Assembly (NCBI RefSeq): GCF_018860825.1
Contig: NZ_JAHKPZ010000012.1
Coordinates: 310,001 to 374,000 of the forward strand
Direction of reading: 5' to 3'
Length of the DNA: 64,000 nt
Source: Lacinutrix sp. C3R15
GTDB taxonomy: Bacteria > Bacteroidota > Bacteroidia > Flavobacteriales > Flavobacteriaceae
The position numbers and the translations under genes are program-made. The notes under the pieces were generated by a model. That model did not search any database. It was not told the origin of the DNA and worked only from the letters and a program-made list of their open reading frames with translations. Of the stretch, positions 37,400 to 46,054 are shown piece after piece (positions within the stretch are counted from its first letter, which is position 1; the number at the start of each line of letters is the position of its first letter).

Positions 37400-38953
37400 A
37401 TGAAAAAGACACTATACTTTTTAACCTGTTTCACCTTTCTTTTACTTTGGAGCTCTTGCAGAAAAGACTTTAACTTCTCTCCTAGCAACGGAAACCTTAG
37501 TTTTTCAAAAGATACTGTTTATTTAGATACTGTATTTACAAACATTGGTTCTAGCACTTATAATTTAAAAGTATATAACAAAAGTAATGAAGCCATCAGC
37601 ATATCTAATGTAAAATTGGCTCTAGGCGAAGATTCTGAATACCGATTAAATGTAGATGGTATTGCTGGAAAATCTTTTGAAAATGTAGAAATTCTTGCCA
37701 AAGATAGCATGTATATTTTTGTTGAAACTACCATAGACATTAACAATTTACCAAACTTAAATGATGAATTTCTATACACCGATAAAATAGAATTTGATGC
37801 AGGCAGTAATCTGCAAACCGTAGAATTAGTAACACTTGTTCAAGACGCTGTATTTATTTATCCTGATAAAGACAATACCACAGGAGTTGTTGAAACTTTA
37901 ACCATAGATATTGGTGGACAGCAAATAGAAACAGATATTCAAGGTAGATATTTAGAAGCAGATGAATTAACCTTTACTAACCAAAAACCTTATGTAATTT
38001 ATGGTTATGCTGCAGTACCTAACAACCAAACGTTAAACATTGAAGCTGGAGCAAGAGTACATTTTCATGCCAATTCAGGGCTTTTAGTAGCAGAAGGAGC
38101 TTCTCTACAAGTTAATGGAACCAATAGTGCAGACCAAGAAGCATTAGAAAACCAAGTGATTTTTGAAGGAGATCGACTAGAACCTGATTTTGCAGACGTA
38201 CCAGGACAATGGGGAACCATTTGGTTGCTTGACGGAAGCATAAACAACACTATAAATTATGCAACTATAAAAAATGCGTCTGTAGGTATTTTATCGGAAG
38301 GAAATCCTGCAGAAGCTACAAACAAATTAACTATAAAAAATTCGCAAATCTACAACTCTAGTAACTATGGTTTTTTAGGAAGAAACACTTCTATAGAAGC
38401 TAACAATTTAGTTATTAACAACACAGGACAAACTAGTTTTGCTGCTACTTTAGGCGGAAAATACAATCTTACACACTGTACCATTGCTAATTATTGGAAT
38501 AATAGTTTCCGTCAATACCCTGCTCTTCTAATTAATAATTTTCAAGAAACAGATGACGCTACGTTTTTAGCAGACTTAACCGAAGCTAATTTTAATAATT
38601 GTATTATCTACGGAAACGATAATCCTGAATTTATAATTGATGAAATAGAAGACTCTTCTGTAGTTTTTAATTTTAAATTTACAAACTGCTTAGCTCGTTT
38701 TAGCGATACAAGTAACACTTTTTCTGGAGCAAACTATGATTTTGAAGATCCTTTAAAATACGAAAACATGATTTTTAATCAAGATCCAGATTTTAGAGAT
38801 TCTAGCGCGAATGATTTAATAATTGGTGAAGATTCTGCAGCAAACAACCAAGGTAATACCATCTTTGCTAGCCAGGTTCCTTTTGATATTCTAGGAGTAA
38901 ATAGAACCGCTTCTCCAGACTTAGGAGCGTACCAACATATTACTTTTGAGTAG
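37400..38953 (+). CDS. Lipoprotein with right-handed beta-helix-like repeats
   Basis: A 517-residue lipoprotein (lipobox LLLWSSC, Cys20). An N-terminal Ig-like domain (about 30-150, LDTVFTNIGSSTYNLKVYNKS) precedes a C-terminal region (about 200-505) with periodic N/G/I/V-rich coils (INNTINYATIKNASVGILSEG, KLTIKNSQIYNSSNYGFLG) resembling a right-handed parallel beta-helix. The end DILGVNRTASPDLGAYQH is typical of secreted polysaccharide-related helix proteins. It may bind or cleave polysaccharide at the surface; no catalytic residues can be assigned. The family is common in flavobacteria but uncharacterised as far as I can tell. Confidence 0.7.
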   Translation: MKKTLYFLTCFTFLLLWSSCRKDFNFSPSNGNLSFSKDTVYLDTVFTNIGSSTYNLKVYNKSNEAISISNVKLALGEDSEYRLNVDGIAGKSFENVEILAKDSMYIFVETTIDINNLPNLNDEFLYTDKIEFDAGSNLQTVELVTLVQDAVFIYPDKDNTTGVVETLTIDIGGQQIETDIQGRYLEADELTFTNQKPYVIYGYAAVPNNQTLNIEAGARVHFHANSGLLVAEGASLQVNGTNSADQEALENQVIFEGDRLEPDFADVPGQWGTIWLLDGSINNTINYATIKNASVGILSEGNPAEATNKLTIKNSQIYNSSNYGFLGRNTSIEANNLVINNTGQTSFAATLGGKYNLTHCTIANYWNNSFRQYPALLINNFQETDDATFLADLTEANFNNCIIYGNDNPEFIIDEIEDSSVVFNFKFTNCLARFSDTSNTFSGANYDFEDPLKYENMIFNQDPDFRDSSANDLIIGEDSAANNQGNTIFASQVPFDILGVNRTASPDLGAYQHITFE

Positions 38954-39392
38954 ATAATAAAGATGTTGAAACTAATAATTCAAATGGTAAAACAAAATCT
39001 ATTGCTACTATCCCATTTAATATTGGTTTTACCATGTCTAGATTTTACTGCTACAGCATCTCGAGCAATAGATGAAGAAAGATGTACATTATTTTTATAA
39101 TGTATTTACTCCAAATTAATTTACAAACCATCTTCTTCTAATTTTCATAAAACTATGTTTAGAACTTGTTCCTCTCTTTAGCTAAAGAGAGGTGGTTCCG
39201 TTTTACAGAATCGGAGAGTTTGACCTAAAATGCGAAGCTCTTTTAACATAGAGCATCTAAACCTTATTGAAACCTATTTATAAAATTTATATAAACTCTT
39301 ATTATAAAAAATAGATTTTCAATCTTTTAACTGGTTTTTTGGTATAATTATTGGTGTTTTTTTTTCATATAAACCTTTAAAACGCAATTATT
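38954..39392. other. Intergenic region, 439 bases, with inverted repeats
   Basis: Contains a perfect 10-bp inverted repeat (ATGGTAAAAC at 38984-38993 and GTTTTACCAT at 39026-39035), a perfect 22-bp palindrome at 39171-39192 and a weak GCTCT/AGAGC hairpin near 39235-39256. A 46-codon frame from 38963 to about 39100 (MLKLIIQMVKQN...) lacks features and is not called. No terminator with a T run is obvious after the lipoprotein gene. Confidence 0.5.
39171..39192. repeat. Perfect 22-bp palindrome (possible intergenic repeat element)
   Basis: Arms CCTCTCTTTAG / CTAAAGAGAGG, followed by GGTTCCG and a partly complementary ATCGGAGAG stretch up to about 39220. It looks like the flavobacterial intergenic palindromic repeats but only one copy is seen here. 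Confidence 0.5.
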
Positions 39393-40019
39393 ATGAAATT
39401 TAAAACAGTTACATCAGCACTCTTAGTTTTATTATTCTTGTCTTTTTCAACACCAACAATTGGGCAAAACAAATCTAATTCTACTGCAAAATCTTTAGAA
39501 GCTTTGAATCTTATTTTATTATTTAATAACCTAAGTAATAACTTTAATAATAGACCTAATAAGCCCTACCTAGGTGAGATGACATTAAAAAACGGCGATT
39601 TAATTGAAGGGTATTTAAGTTTAAATAATCCTGTTGGAGATAATTACGTTGTAATATATTATACTGAAAATGACAGTAAAATTTATCCTGTTGACACTAT
39701 TGACGAAGTAAAACTATACAAAACAGACAACACAACTGCAGATACCGTTTTTAAAACTATACAAAATGAAAAAGCATTATTAAGAGAAGTTTACAATAAT
39801 AACAATGATGTTGCTATTTATGATACTTCTATTAGTCCTTTTAATAATGAACTTTCCGGATCTGTTTATATCAAAGAAAATGATGATTTAATTAACACAT
39901 GGTTTTTCTGGACATCAGGTCCAAAACACGACTTATTACGATACATTAGAAATAAAGATGGCATTAGATATAAAAGAAAAGATTTTAAATCACTTGATGA
40001 TTTATTTCAGAAAGTATAA
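39393..40019 (+). CDS. Exported protein of unknown function
   Basis: A 208-residue protein with a Sec signal peptide (1-24, STPTIGQ). The mature part has an Asn-rich helix (LILLFNNLSNNFNNRPN) and a small beta domain (YLGEMTLKNGDLIEGYLSL, KIYPVDTIDEVKLY) that reads like a short SH3/PRC-type barrel, then FFWTSGPKHDLLRYI. No sorting domain or lipobox is present, so it is probably periplasmic. I do not recognise a family. It is followed by a strong terminator and precedes convergent glyA. Confidence 0.6.
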   Translation: MKFKTVTSALLVLLFLSFSTPTIGQNKSNSTAKSLEALNLILLFNNLSNNFNNRPNKPYLGEMTLKNGDLIEGYLSLNNPVGDNYVVIYYTENDSKIYPVDTIDEVKLYKTDNTTADTVFKTIQNEKALLREVYNNNNDVAIYDTSISPFNNELSGSVYIKENDDLINTWFFWTSGPKHDLLRYIRNKDGIRYKRKDFKSLDDLFQKV

Positions 40020-40024
40020 AACAC

Positions 40025-40055
40025 AAAAAAGCCTACTAAACAGTAGGCTTTTTTT
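40025..40055. terminator. Intrinsic terminator between convergent genes
   Basis: GCCTACT / AGTAGGC stem with loop AAAC, flanked by A6 and T7. It serves the 39393 gene and probably glyA. Confidence 0.87.
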
Positions 40056-40086
40056 CTTCCGCGAAAGCGAATTTATTTTTACAAGA

Positions 40087-41361
40087 TTACGCTACAAAAA
40101 GAGGTAAATCTTGCATCATTGCATTTACTTTAATAGCAATAGTTTCTAATTTTTCTTCATCTTGGTAGTTAGTAATTACTTCATCAATTAAAGCAACAAT
40201 ACCTTCCATATCTCCTTCTTTTAAACCTCTAGTGGTAATTGCTGGTGTACCAATACGTATTCCTGAAGTTACAAATGGGCTTTTATCATCAAAAGGAACC
40301 ATGTTTTTATTTACTGTAATATCTGCTTTTACTAAGGCTTGTTCTGCATCTTTACCTGTAATGTTTTTGTTACGTAAATCTATTAGCATCATGTGGTTAT
40401 CTGTACCACCAGAGATAATATTATAATCTCTTTTTACTAAAGCTTCTGCCATGGCAGCTGCATTTTTCTTTACTTGTAACATATAATGCATGTACTCTTC
40501 GGTAAGTGCTTCACCAAATGCAATTGCTTTTGCTGCAATAATATGCTCTAATGGTCCTCCTTGATTTCCTGGAAAAACAGCAGAATTTAAAAGCGAAGAC
40601 ATTTTACGTAAGCTTCCGTTTTTTAATTTTAAACCAAATGGGTTATCAAAATCTTGACCCATCATAATCATTCCACCTCTTGGTCCACGTAATGTTTTAT
40701 GTGTAGTTGTAGTTACAATATGACAATGTGGTAAAGGATCATTTAAAATTCCTTTTGCTATTAATCCTGCAGGATGAGAAATATCTGCAACTAAAATGGC
40801 TCCAACAGCATCTGCTATTTCACGAAAACGTTTAAAGTCCATATCACGAGAATATGCCGAAGCACCTGCAATAATTAACTTTGGTTTTTCACGTTCTGCT
40901 ACTTCTGCAACATGATCATAATCTATTAATCCTGTTTCTTTATCTACTCCGTAAAATACAGGGTTGTATAATTTACCAGAAAAATTAACTGAAGACCCAT
41001 GGGTTAAGTGTCCTCCATGAGACAAATCAAAACCTAAAATAGTATCACCAGGATTTAAACAAGCAAAAAATACAGCTGTATTTGCTTGGCTACCAGAGTG
41101 AGGTTGTACGTTTACGTAAGCTGCACCAAATAAAGCTTTTGCTCTATCTATTGCTAATTGCTCTACTTCATCAACTACTTCACAGCCTCCATAATACCTT
41201 TTACCAGGATATCCTTCTGCATATTTATTAGTTAATACAGAACCTGCAGCTTCCATTACTTGGTTGCTTACAAAGTTTTCTGAAGCTATAAGTTCAATAC
41301 CTTCTAGTTGTCTTTCTTTTTCGGCTTGAATAAGTTCAAAGATTTGTTCGTCGCGTTGCAT
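40087..41361 (-). CDS. glyA: Serine hydroxymethyltransferase
   Basis: A 424-residue PLP enzyme that interconverts serine plus tetrahydrofolate with glycine plus 5,10-methylene-THF, the main source of one-carbon units. Recognised by the N-terminal [35 protein letters not shown], and the PLP-lysine segment [16 protein letters not shown]. Length and motifs match bacterial GlyA. Upstream, on the minus strand, are a -7 element (TATTTTTG, 41426-41419) and a perfect hairpin (41377-41396) in the predicted leader. Confidence 0.96.
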   Translation of the reverse strand: MQRDEQIFELIQAEKERQLEGIELIASENFVSNQVMEAAGSVLTNKYAEGYPGKRYYGGCEVVDEVEQLAIDRAKALFGAAYVNVQPHSGSQANTAVFFACLNPGDTILGFDLSHGGHLTHGSSVNFSGKLYNPVFYGVDKETGLIDYDHVAEVAEREKPKLIIAGASAYSRDMDFKRFREIADAVGAILVADISHPAGLIAKGILNDPLPHCHIVTTTTHKTLRGPRGGMIMMGQDFDNPFGLKLKNGSLRKMSSLLNSAVFPGNQGGPLEHIIAAKAIAFGEALTEEYMHYMLQVKKNAAAMAEALVKRDYNIISGGTDNHMMLIDLRNKNITGKDAEQALVKADITVNKNMVPFDDKSPFVTSGIRIGTPAITTRGLKEGDMEGIVALIDEVITNYQDEEKLETIAIKVNAMMQDLPLFVA

Positions 41362-41376
41362 AAATATTATTTTTAA

Positions 41377-41396
41377 ATTTCCTTCTTAAAGGAAAT
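41377..41396. repeat. Leader hairpin upstream of glyA
   Basis: ATTTCCTT / AAGGAAAT with a four-base loop forms a perfect 8-bp stem ending about 16 bases before the glyA ATG, inside the predicted transcript. It is not followed by a clean T run, so a role in RNA stability or translation is as likely as attenuation. Confidence 0.4.
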
Positions 41397-41418
41397 CTAG
41401 TTAAAGTTAAAAATTTAT

Positions 41419-41426
41419 CAAAAATA
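41419..41426 (-). promoter_or_regulatory. -7 element (TATTTTTG, minus strand) of glyA
   Basis: TATTTTTG fits TAnnTTTG. A TTG lies 23 bases further upstream (41452-41450), at the long end of the allowed spacing. Confidence 0.45.
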
Positions 41427-41470
41427 AGAATTACATTAGTTAAATACATCAAAAAACATATATTTACTTC

Positions 41471-41500
41471 GAGATTGTTATTTTTTTTTAATACAATCTC
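41471..41500. repeat. Inverted repeat in the glyA-fahA divergent region
   Basis: GAGATTGT (41471-41478) and ACAATCTC (41493-41500) form a perfect 8-bp repeat with a 14-base A/T spacer. Nearby, the imperfect direct repeat GTAGGTTTAC/GTAGATTTAA (41551-41570) precedes the fumarylacetoacetase start. Either could be a regulator site; neither is assigned. Confidence 0.4.
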
Positions 41501-41593
41501 TTTGAACCGGCTTTTATGTTTTAAAAATTAGTATTAAAATAAAAAGTTATGTAGGTTTACGTAGATTTAACAAACATTTAATTACAAAAAAAT

Positions 41594-42886
41594 ATGCCAA
41601 TTTCAGCTAATAATCCAGATAGAACGTCCTGGTTGCATGTAGATAAAAATTCAGATTTCCCTATTCAAAACATTCCTTTTGGAGTTTTTCTTACAAGAGA
41701 TGACATTATTACCATAGGAACTAGAATTGGAGATACAGCAATAGATTTAGGAGCTTTACACCAATTAGGTTACTTTGAAGGTATTCCGTTAACCGATGAT
41801 ATTTTTCTTCAAGACACTTTAAATGATTTTATTGCAGACGGAAGACAAACCTGGAGAGCTGTACGTAATAGAATTGCAGAAATTTTTGATGCTGAAAATG
41901 ATGTGCTTAAAAACAATGTAAAGCATAAAGAAATTGTTTTGTTTCGTTTAGATGAAATTGAAATGCAATTACCAGTTCAAATTGGTGATTATACCGATTT
42001 TTATTCTAGTATAGAGCATGCTACTAACGTTGGTACCATGTTTAGAGACCCAAACAATGCATTATTACCAAACTGGTTACACATTCCTGTTGGATATCAT
42101 GGTAGAAGCTCTTCTATTATTCCTTCTGGAATTCCTATTCATAGACCTCAAGGGCAAACCTTACCTGCTGGCGCAACAGAGCCTGTGTTTGGACCAAGTA
42201 AATTGGTAGATTTTGAATTAGAAATGGCTTTTATTACTACTGATGCTAATGATTTAGGAGAACCAATTCCTATTGAAGAAGCAGAGGAATATATTTTTGG
42301 ATTGGTTTTATTTAATGACTGGTCTGCACGTGATATTCAAAAATGGGAGTACGTGCCATTAGGTCCGTTTTTAGCAAAAAGTTTTGCTTCTTCTATTTCA
42401 CCTTGGATTGTTACCTTAGATGCTTTAGAACCATACAGAGTAGAAAGTCCTAAACCATTAAAAAAACAATTAGACTATTTACAATATAAAGGTAAAAAGA
42501 GTTTTGATATTAATTTAGAAGTTGCCATACAACCACAAAAAGCAAAAGAAACGGTTGTAAGTAAATCTAACTTTAAGCACTTATACTGGAACATGGCACA
42601 ACAGTTAGCACACCATACTATAAATGGATGTCCTGTAAATTCTGGTGATATGATGGGAAGCGGAACTATTTCTGGCCCTACACCTGATAGTTATGGTTCT
42701 ATGTTAGAAATTACATGGAGAGGTGAAAAGCCTATTACAATGAAAGATGGCACCGAACGCAAATTTATTAATGATAACGATACCGTTATTATGAGAGGTT
42801 ATTGTGATAAAGACGGAACTAGAATTGGTTTTGGTGAAGTAAGTAATAAATTACTACCTATATTTAATCCTAAAAAAGTTAAATAA
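41594..42886 (+). CDS. fahA: Fumarylacetoacetase
   Basis: A 430-residue enzyme for the last step of tyrosine/phenylalanine catabolism, hydrolysing fumarylacetoacetate to fumarate and acetoacetate. The N-terminal SH3-like domain (NIPFGVFLTRDD ... TRIGDTAIDLG) and the C-terminal FAH catalytic domain are both present, with YTDFYSSIEHATNVGTMFR, PVGYHGRSSSI, the metal-binding FELEMAF and FNDWSARDIQKWEY, and GTISGP. The length matches full FAH. It stands alone; no other tyrosine-degradation genes are in the window. Confidence 0.95.
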   Translation: MPISANNPDRTSWLHVDKNSDFPIQNIPFGVFLTRDDIITIGTRIGDTAIDLGALHQLGYFEGIPLTDDIFLQDTLNDFIADGRQTWRAVRNRIAEIFDAENDVLKNNVKHKEIVLFRLDEIEMQLPVQIGDYTDFYSSIEHATNVGTMFRDPNNALLPNWLHIPVGYHGRSSSIIPSGIPIHRPQGQTLPAGATEPVFGPSKLVDFELEMAFITTDANDLGEPIPIEEAEEYIFGLVLFNDWSARDIQKWEYVPLGPFLAKSFASSISPWIVTLDALEPYRVESPKPLKKQLDYLQYKGKKSFDINLEVAIQPQKAKETVVSKSNFKHLYWNMAQQLAHHTINGCPVNSGDMMGSGTISGPTPDSYGSMLEITWRGEKPITMKDGTERKFINDNDTVIMRGYCDKDGTRIGFGEVSNKLLPIFNPKKVK

Positions 42887-42904
42887 TATTAAATCACTTA
42901 AAAT

Positions 42905-42934
42905 AAAAAAAGCGACCAATTGGTCGCTTTTTTT
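42905..42934. terminator. Bidirectional intrinsic terminator after fahA
   Basis: A perfect 30-base palindrome centred at 42919/42920 (core GCGACCAATTGGTCGC) with A7 and T7 flanks, between convergent genes. Confidence 0.88.
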
Positions 42935-42954
42935 ATAGGCTTAAATGTTTTTAT

Positions 42955-43800
42955 TTATTTAGACCACTCAGCAATAGATTCTGTATTCATTTTAACATAA
43001 TCTGCATTACCTGCTTTTTCTGCTAATGCTAAAGAAGCTTGAGCTGCTTTAATAGCTCCTTTTTTATCTCCTAGTTTTGCATAGATTAAGGCTTGTCTTC
43101 TTAATTGCCAAAATTTAGGATCGTCTTTTGTCATTTCAACTACTTTATCAATCCAAACTTTAGCCTTATTAAGATCCTTTCCTTCTTCTAAATAATATGC
43201 AGCAGCAGCATAGTAATCTCCTGCTCCTGGTCCTGCCATTACTTTTTCAATGCTTTCTGTTACAGCTGCATCTGTTGGTACTGTAAACGGAACACCAACA
43301 TAGGTTTTTTCCCAAATAAACTCTAACGTTCCTCCACTATTAGATAGGTTATTAATATCTATAGTAAACGTTTCTACATTAAAAGGTATTTCATGAACCT
43401 CTGCAGTAACTCGTGCAGCTACTTTAGTTTCATCTAATTCTGCTGGTGCTCCTCCTCCTGCATAATCCGTATAGAAAATAACATCCCATGAGGCTGCTTG
43501 CGGTATAACAAATATAGCATATGCACCAGCTTTAAGTACTTTTCCTGCTACAGTAATATCGTTGTTAAATGTAATTTTTGTTCTTAAGTTTGCTCCTGCT
43601 CTCCATACTTTTCCAAAAGGTACAAGGTCACCAAATACTTTTCTTCCTTTTACTCCAGGGCGTGAATATTCAAATGTAAAATCTGTTAATCCTACCTTCT
43701 GTTCTACCTTACTAAACGGGCTTGGTTGCGGGGTTTTAATTTGTGCATTTACCGATAAAGAAAAAGTAAATACCAATGCAATTAATAAAAGTTTTTTCAT
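42955..43800 (-). CDS. Exported DUF2911 domain protein with TPR-like C terminus
   Basis: A 281-residue protein with signal peptide 1-19 (LSVNAQ). The DUF2911 domain (about 30-170) is recognised by FTFEYSRPGVKGRKVFGDLVPFGKVWRAGANLRTKITF and WDVIFYTD. The C-terminal third (about 200-280) has two TPR-like helical pairs (AAYYLEEGKDLNKAKVWIDK, ALIYAKLGDKKGAIKAAQASL). The family is abundant in Bacteroidota and its function is unknown. Location is periplasmic. It is monocistronic with its own terminator. Confidence 0.87.
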   Translation of the reverse strand: MKKLLLIALVFTFSLSVNAQIKTPQPSPFSKVEQKVGLTDFTFEYSRPGVKGRKVFGDLVPFGKVWRAGANLRTKITFNNDITVAGKVLKAGAYAIFVIPQAASWDVIFYTDYAGGGAPAELDETKVAARVTAEVHEIPFNVETFTIDINNLSNSGGTLEFIWEKTYVGVPFTVPTDAAVTESIEKVMAGPGAGDYYAAAAYYLEEGKDLNKAKVWIDKVVEMTKDDPKFWQLRRQALIYAKLGDKKGAIKAAQASLALAEKAGNADYVKMNTESIAEWSK

Positions 43801-44021
43801 AGTTAATGTATTAATGGTTGATAATATTTTGCTATAAAATTACACATTAACTAAACCTTAACTGTTAATAAAAGCTTAAATAAAGGCAGTTTTGCATATA
43901 AAACTACTATTATAGACATTATAATTTTTCAATACAAAAATTGTATTTTTATAAATAAACCAAGGTTTTTATGTGCTTTTAATAATTCATATAAATATTA
44001 TTTATAACACTATAAATTATT

Positions 44022-44051
44022 TGTCTAATTATATTTTAATTAAGTTAGACA
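44022..44051. promoter_or_regulatory. Candidate TetR operator upstream of the stress operon
   Basis: TGTCTAA (44022-44028) and TTAGACA (44045-44051) form a perfect 7-bp inverted repeat with 16 bases between, 33 bases before the TetR ATG. The position suits autoregulation of the TetR gene and the ten genes behind it. Confidence 0.5.
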
Positions 44052-44084
44052 TTTTTTGTATATTTACTTATAATTATAAAAATT

Positions 44085-44744
44085 ATGACAAGAAAAAAAG
44101 CAATTACAGATACAGATATTATTTCTTTTTACATGGATTATATCTTAGAAAACAATAAAAAACCAAATACTGTATATCAGTTTGCAAAAGCACATGATAT
44201 TACAGAAGAAACGTTCTATAAACATTTTGCTTCTTTTAAGGTTTTAGAAGCATCTATTTTTAGTGCCTTCTATAAAAATACTTTAAACGCATTAGCTAAA
44301 AGTGAAGATTACAAATCATTTGACGCTAGAAACAAGCTAATAAGTTTCTATTATACTTTTTTTGAAAATTTAACAGCAAACAGAAGCTATGTTTTATTTG
44401 TATTACATGAAAACAAAAACAGCTTCAAAGGTTTACAAATGCTTTCTCAATTAAAGTATCATTTTTTAGAGTATATAGCATCTCTAGAAATAGAAACTAT
44501 AGATGTACCACAAAAACAAATACAGCAAATTCAAAATAAAGCGTTAAAAGAATCTGCTTGGATGCAACTTTTACTAACCATAAAATTTTGGATGGAAGAT
44601 ACATCTGCATCCTTTGAAAAAACAGATGTTTTGATTGAAAAATCGGTTAACACAAGTTTTGATATTTTAAATATCACTCCTTTAAAGAGTGTTATGGACT
44701 TAGGTAAATTTTTGTTTAAAGAAAAAGCAAATATGAGCTCATGA
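44085..44744 (+). CDS. TetR/AcrR-family transcriptional regulator
   Basis: A 219-residue regulator. The N-terminal helix-turn-helix (about 8-52) reads TDTDIISFYMDYILEN ... TVYQFAKAHDITEETFYKHFASF, where the FYKHF recognition helix corresponds to the LYYHF-type motif of TetR proteins. The remaining helical part would bind a ligand and dimerise. It is the first of eleven co-directional genes and its stop overlaps the ABC1 kinase start (ATGA), so it is translationally coupled to the genes it probably controls. A perfect inverted repeat lies just upstream. Confidence 0.82.
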   Translation: MTRKKAITDTDIISFYMDYILENNKKPNTVYQFAKAHDITEETFYKHFASFKVLEASIFSAFYKNTLNALAKSEDYKSFDARNKLISFYYTFFENLTANRSYVLFVLHENKNSFKGLQMLSQLKYHFLEYIASLEIETIDVPQKQIQQIQNKALKESAWMQLLLTIKFWMEDTSASFEKTDVLIEKSVNTSFDILNITPLKSVMDLGKFLFKEKANMSS

Positions 44745-46051
44745 AAACAATAGATAAAATACCTATTTCAAAAATACAACGTGCATCTAAACTAGTTAGT
44801 ACAGGTGCTAAAGTTGGTGTAAACTATATTAAATATTATGGCGATAAAATGGTGAATTCTACAGAAGAAGCCAAAGATAGACTTAATAAAAACAATGCAG
44901 AAGATATTTATGATAGCTTAAAACAGCTTAAAGGAAGCGCTTTAAAAGTAGCACAAATGCTAAGCATGGAAAAAAGCTTATTACCACAAGCCTATGTAGA
45001 AAAGTTTTCACTTTCTCAATTTTCTGTTCCTCCACTATCACCAGCCTTAGTTATAAAAACATTTAAACAATACTTTGGTAAAGAGCCAAACCAGTTGTTT
45101 GATACCTTTAATGCTACTTCTGTAAATGCTGCTAGTATTGGGCAAGTACATGTTGCAGAAAAAAATGGCAAGAAACTTGCAGTAAAGATTCAGTATCCTG
45201 GCGTGGCAGAAAGTATTTCAACCGATTTAGCTATGGTAAAACCTATAGCAATGAGCATGTTTAATATAAAAGGAAAAGATTCGGATAAATATTTTAAAGA
45301 AGTAGAAACCAAACTTATTGAAGAAACCAATTATATTTTAGAAATTGAGCAAAGTAAAGAGGTTGCTAAAGCATGTGCACACATACCAAATCTATTATTT
45401 CCTCAATATTATGAAGAGTTATCTTCTGATAGAATTATTACTATGGATTATATGCAGGGTAAACACCTGTCAGAATTTACAGCTATAAACCAAGATACTG
45501 ACAAAGCAAATCAAGTAGGTCAGGCACTTTGGGATTTTTACATGTATCAAATTCATAAATTAAAAAAGGTACACGCAGATCCGCATCCTGGAAATTTTTT
45601 AGTTTCTGAAGAAGGAAAACTAATTGCTTTAGATTTTGGTTGCATGAAACATATTCCAGATTCCTTTTACGTTCCTTATTTTGAACTAGCTAAAAAAGAA
45701 AACATCAATAATCAAGAACTATTTCTTTCTAAACTATACGAACTTGAAATTTTAAAAGAAGAAGATAACAAGGAAGAAGTTGCATTTTTTACAGAAATGT
45801 TTCACAAAATGCTAAGCCTTTTTGCTAAACCTTTACAAGGAGAAACTTTCGATTTTTCAGACGAATATTTCTTTAAAGAAATAGCTGCTTTAGGTGAACA
45901 TTATTCTAAAAACACAGAATTAAGAAAAATGAATGGAAACAGAGGTTCTAAACATTTTATTTATATCAACAGAACCTTTTTTGGGCTTTATAACTTAATG
46001 TTTGATTTAAAAGCACAAAATATAAAAATCAATAATTTTTACACCCTTTAA
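44741..46051 (+). CDS. ABC1/AarF/UbiB-family atypical kinase-like protein
   Basis: A 436-residue member of the UbiB/COQ8 kinase-like family. Visible are the ubiquinone-family N-terminal motif region (LKGSALKVAQMLSME), the Ala-rich loop (NAASIGQVHVAE), the ATP lysine (LAVKIQYPGV), the catalytic HADPHPGNFL and the DFG of ALDFGCMKH. The KxGQ motif reads KVAQ, with Ala for Gly. Relatives act as ATPases in isoprenoid-lipid/quinone biology at membranes, and stress-linked copies occur outside quinone operons. It overlaps the TetR stop by four bases and the next gene starts three bases after its stop. Confidence 0.87.
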   Translation: MKTIDKIPISKIQRASKLVSTGAKVGVNYIKYYGDKMVNSTEEAKDRLNKNNAEDIYDSLKQLKGSALKVAQMLSMEKSLLPQAYVEKFSLSQFSVPPLSPALVIKTFKQYFGKEPNQLFDTFNATSVNAASIGQVHVAEKNGKKLAVKIQYPGVAESISTDLAMVKPIAMSMFNIKGKDSDKYFKEVETKLIEETNYILEIEQSKEVAKACAHIPNLLFPQYYEELSSDRIITMDYMQGKHLSEFTAINQDTDKANQVGQALWDFYMYQIHKLKKVHADPHPGNFLVSEEGKLIALDFGCMKHIPDSFYVPYFELAKKENINNQELFLSKLYELEILKEEDNKEEVAFFTEMFHKMLSLFAKPLQGETFDFSDEYFFKEIAALGEHYSKNTELRKMNGNRGSKHFIYINRTFFGLYNLMFDLKAQNIKINNFYTL

Positions 46052-46054
46052 AAA

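Noticed and set aside
38963-39100. 46-codon frame MLKLIIQMVKQN...
   Set aside because: Overlaps an inverted repeat, has no clear promoter or family feature; more likely non-coding.
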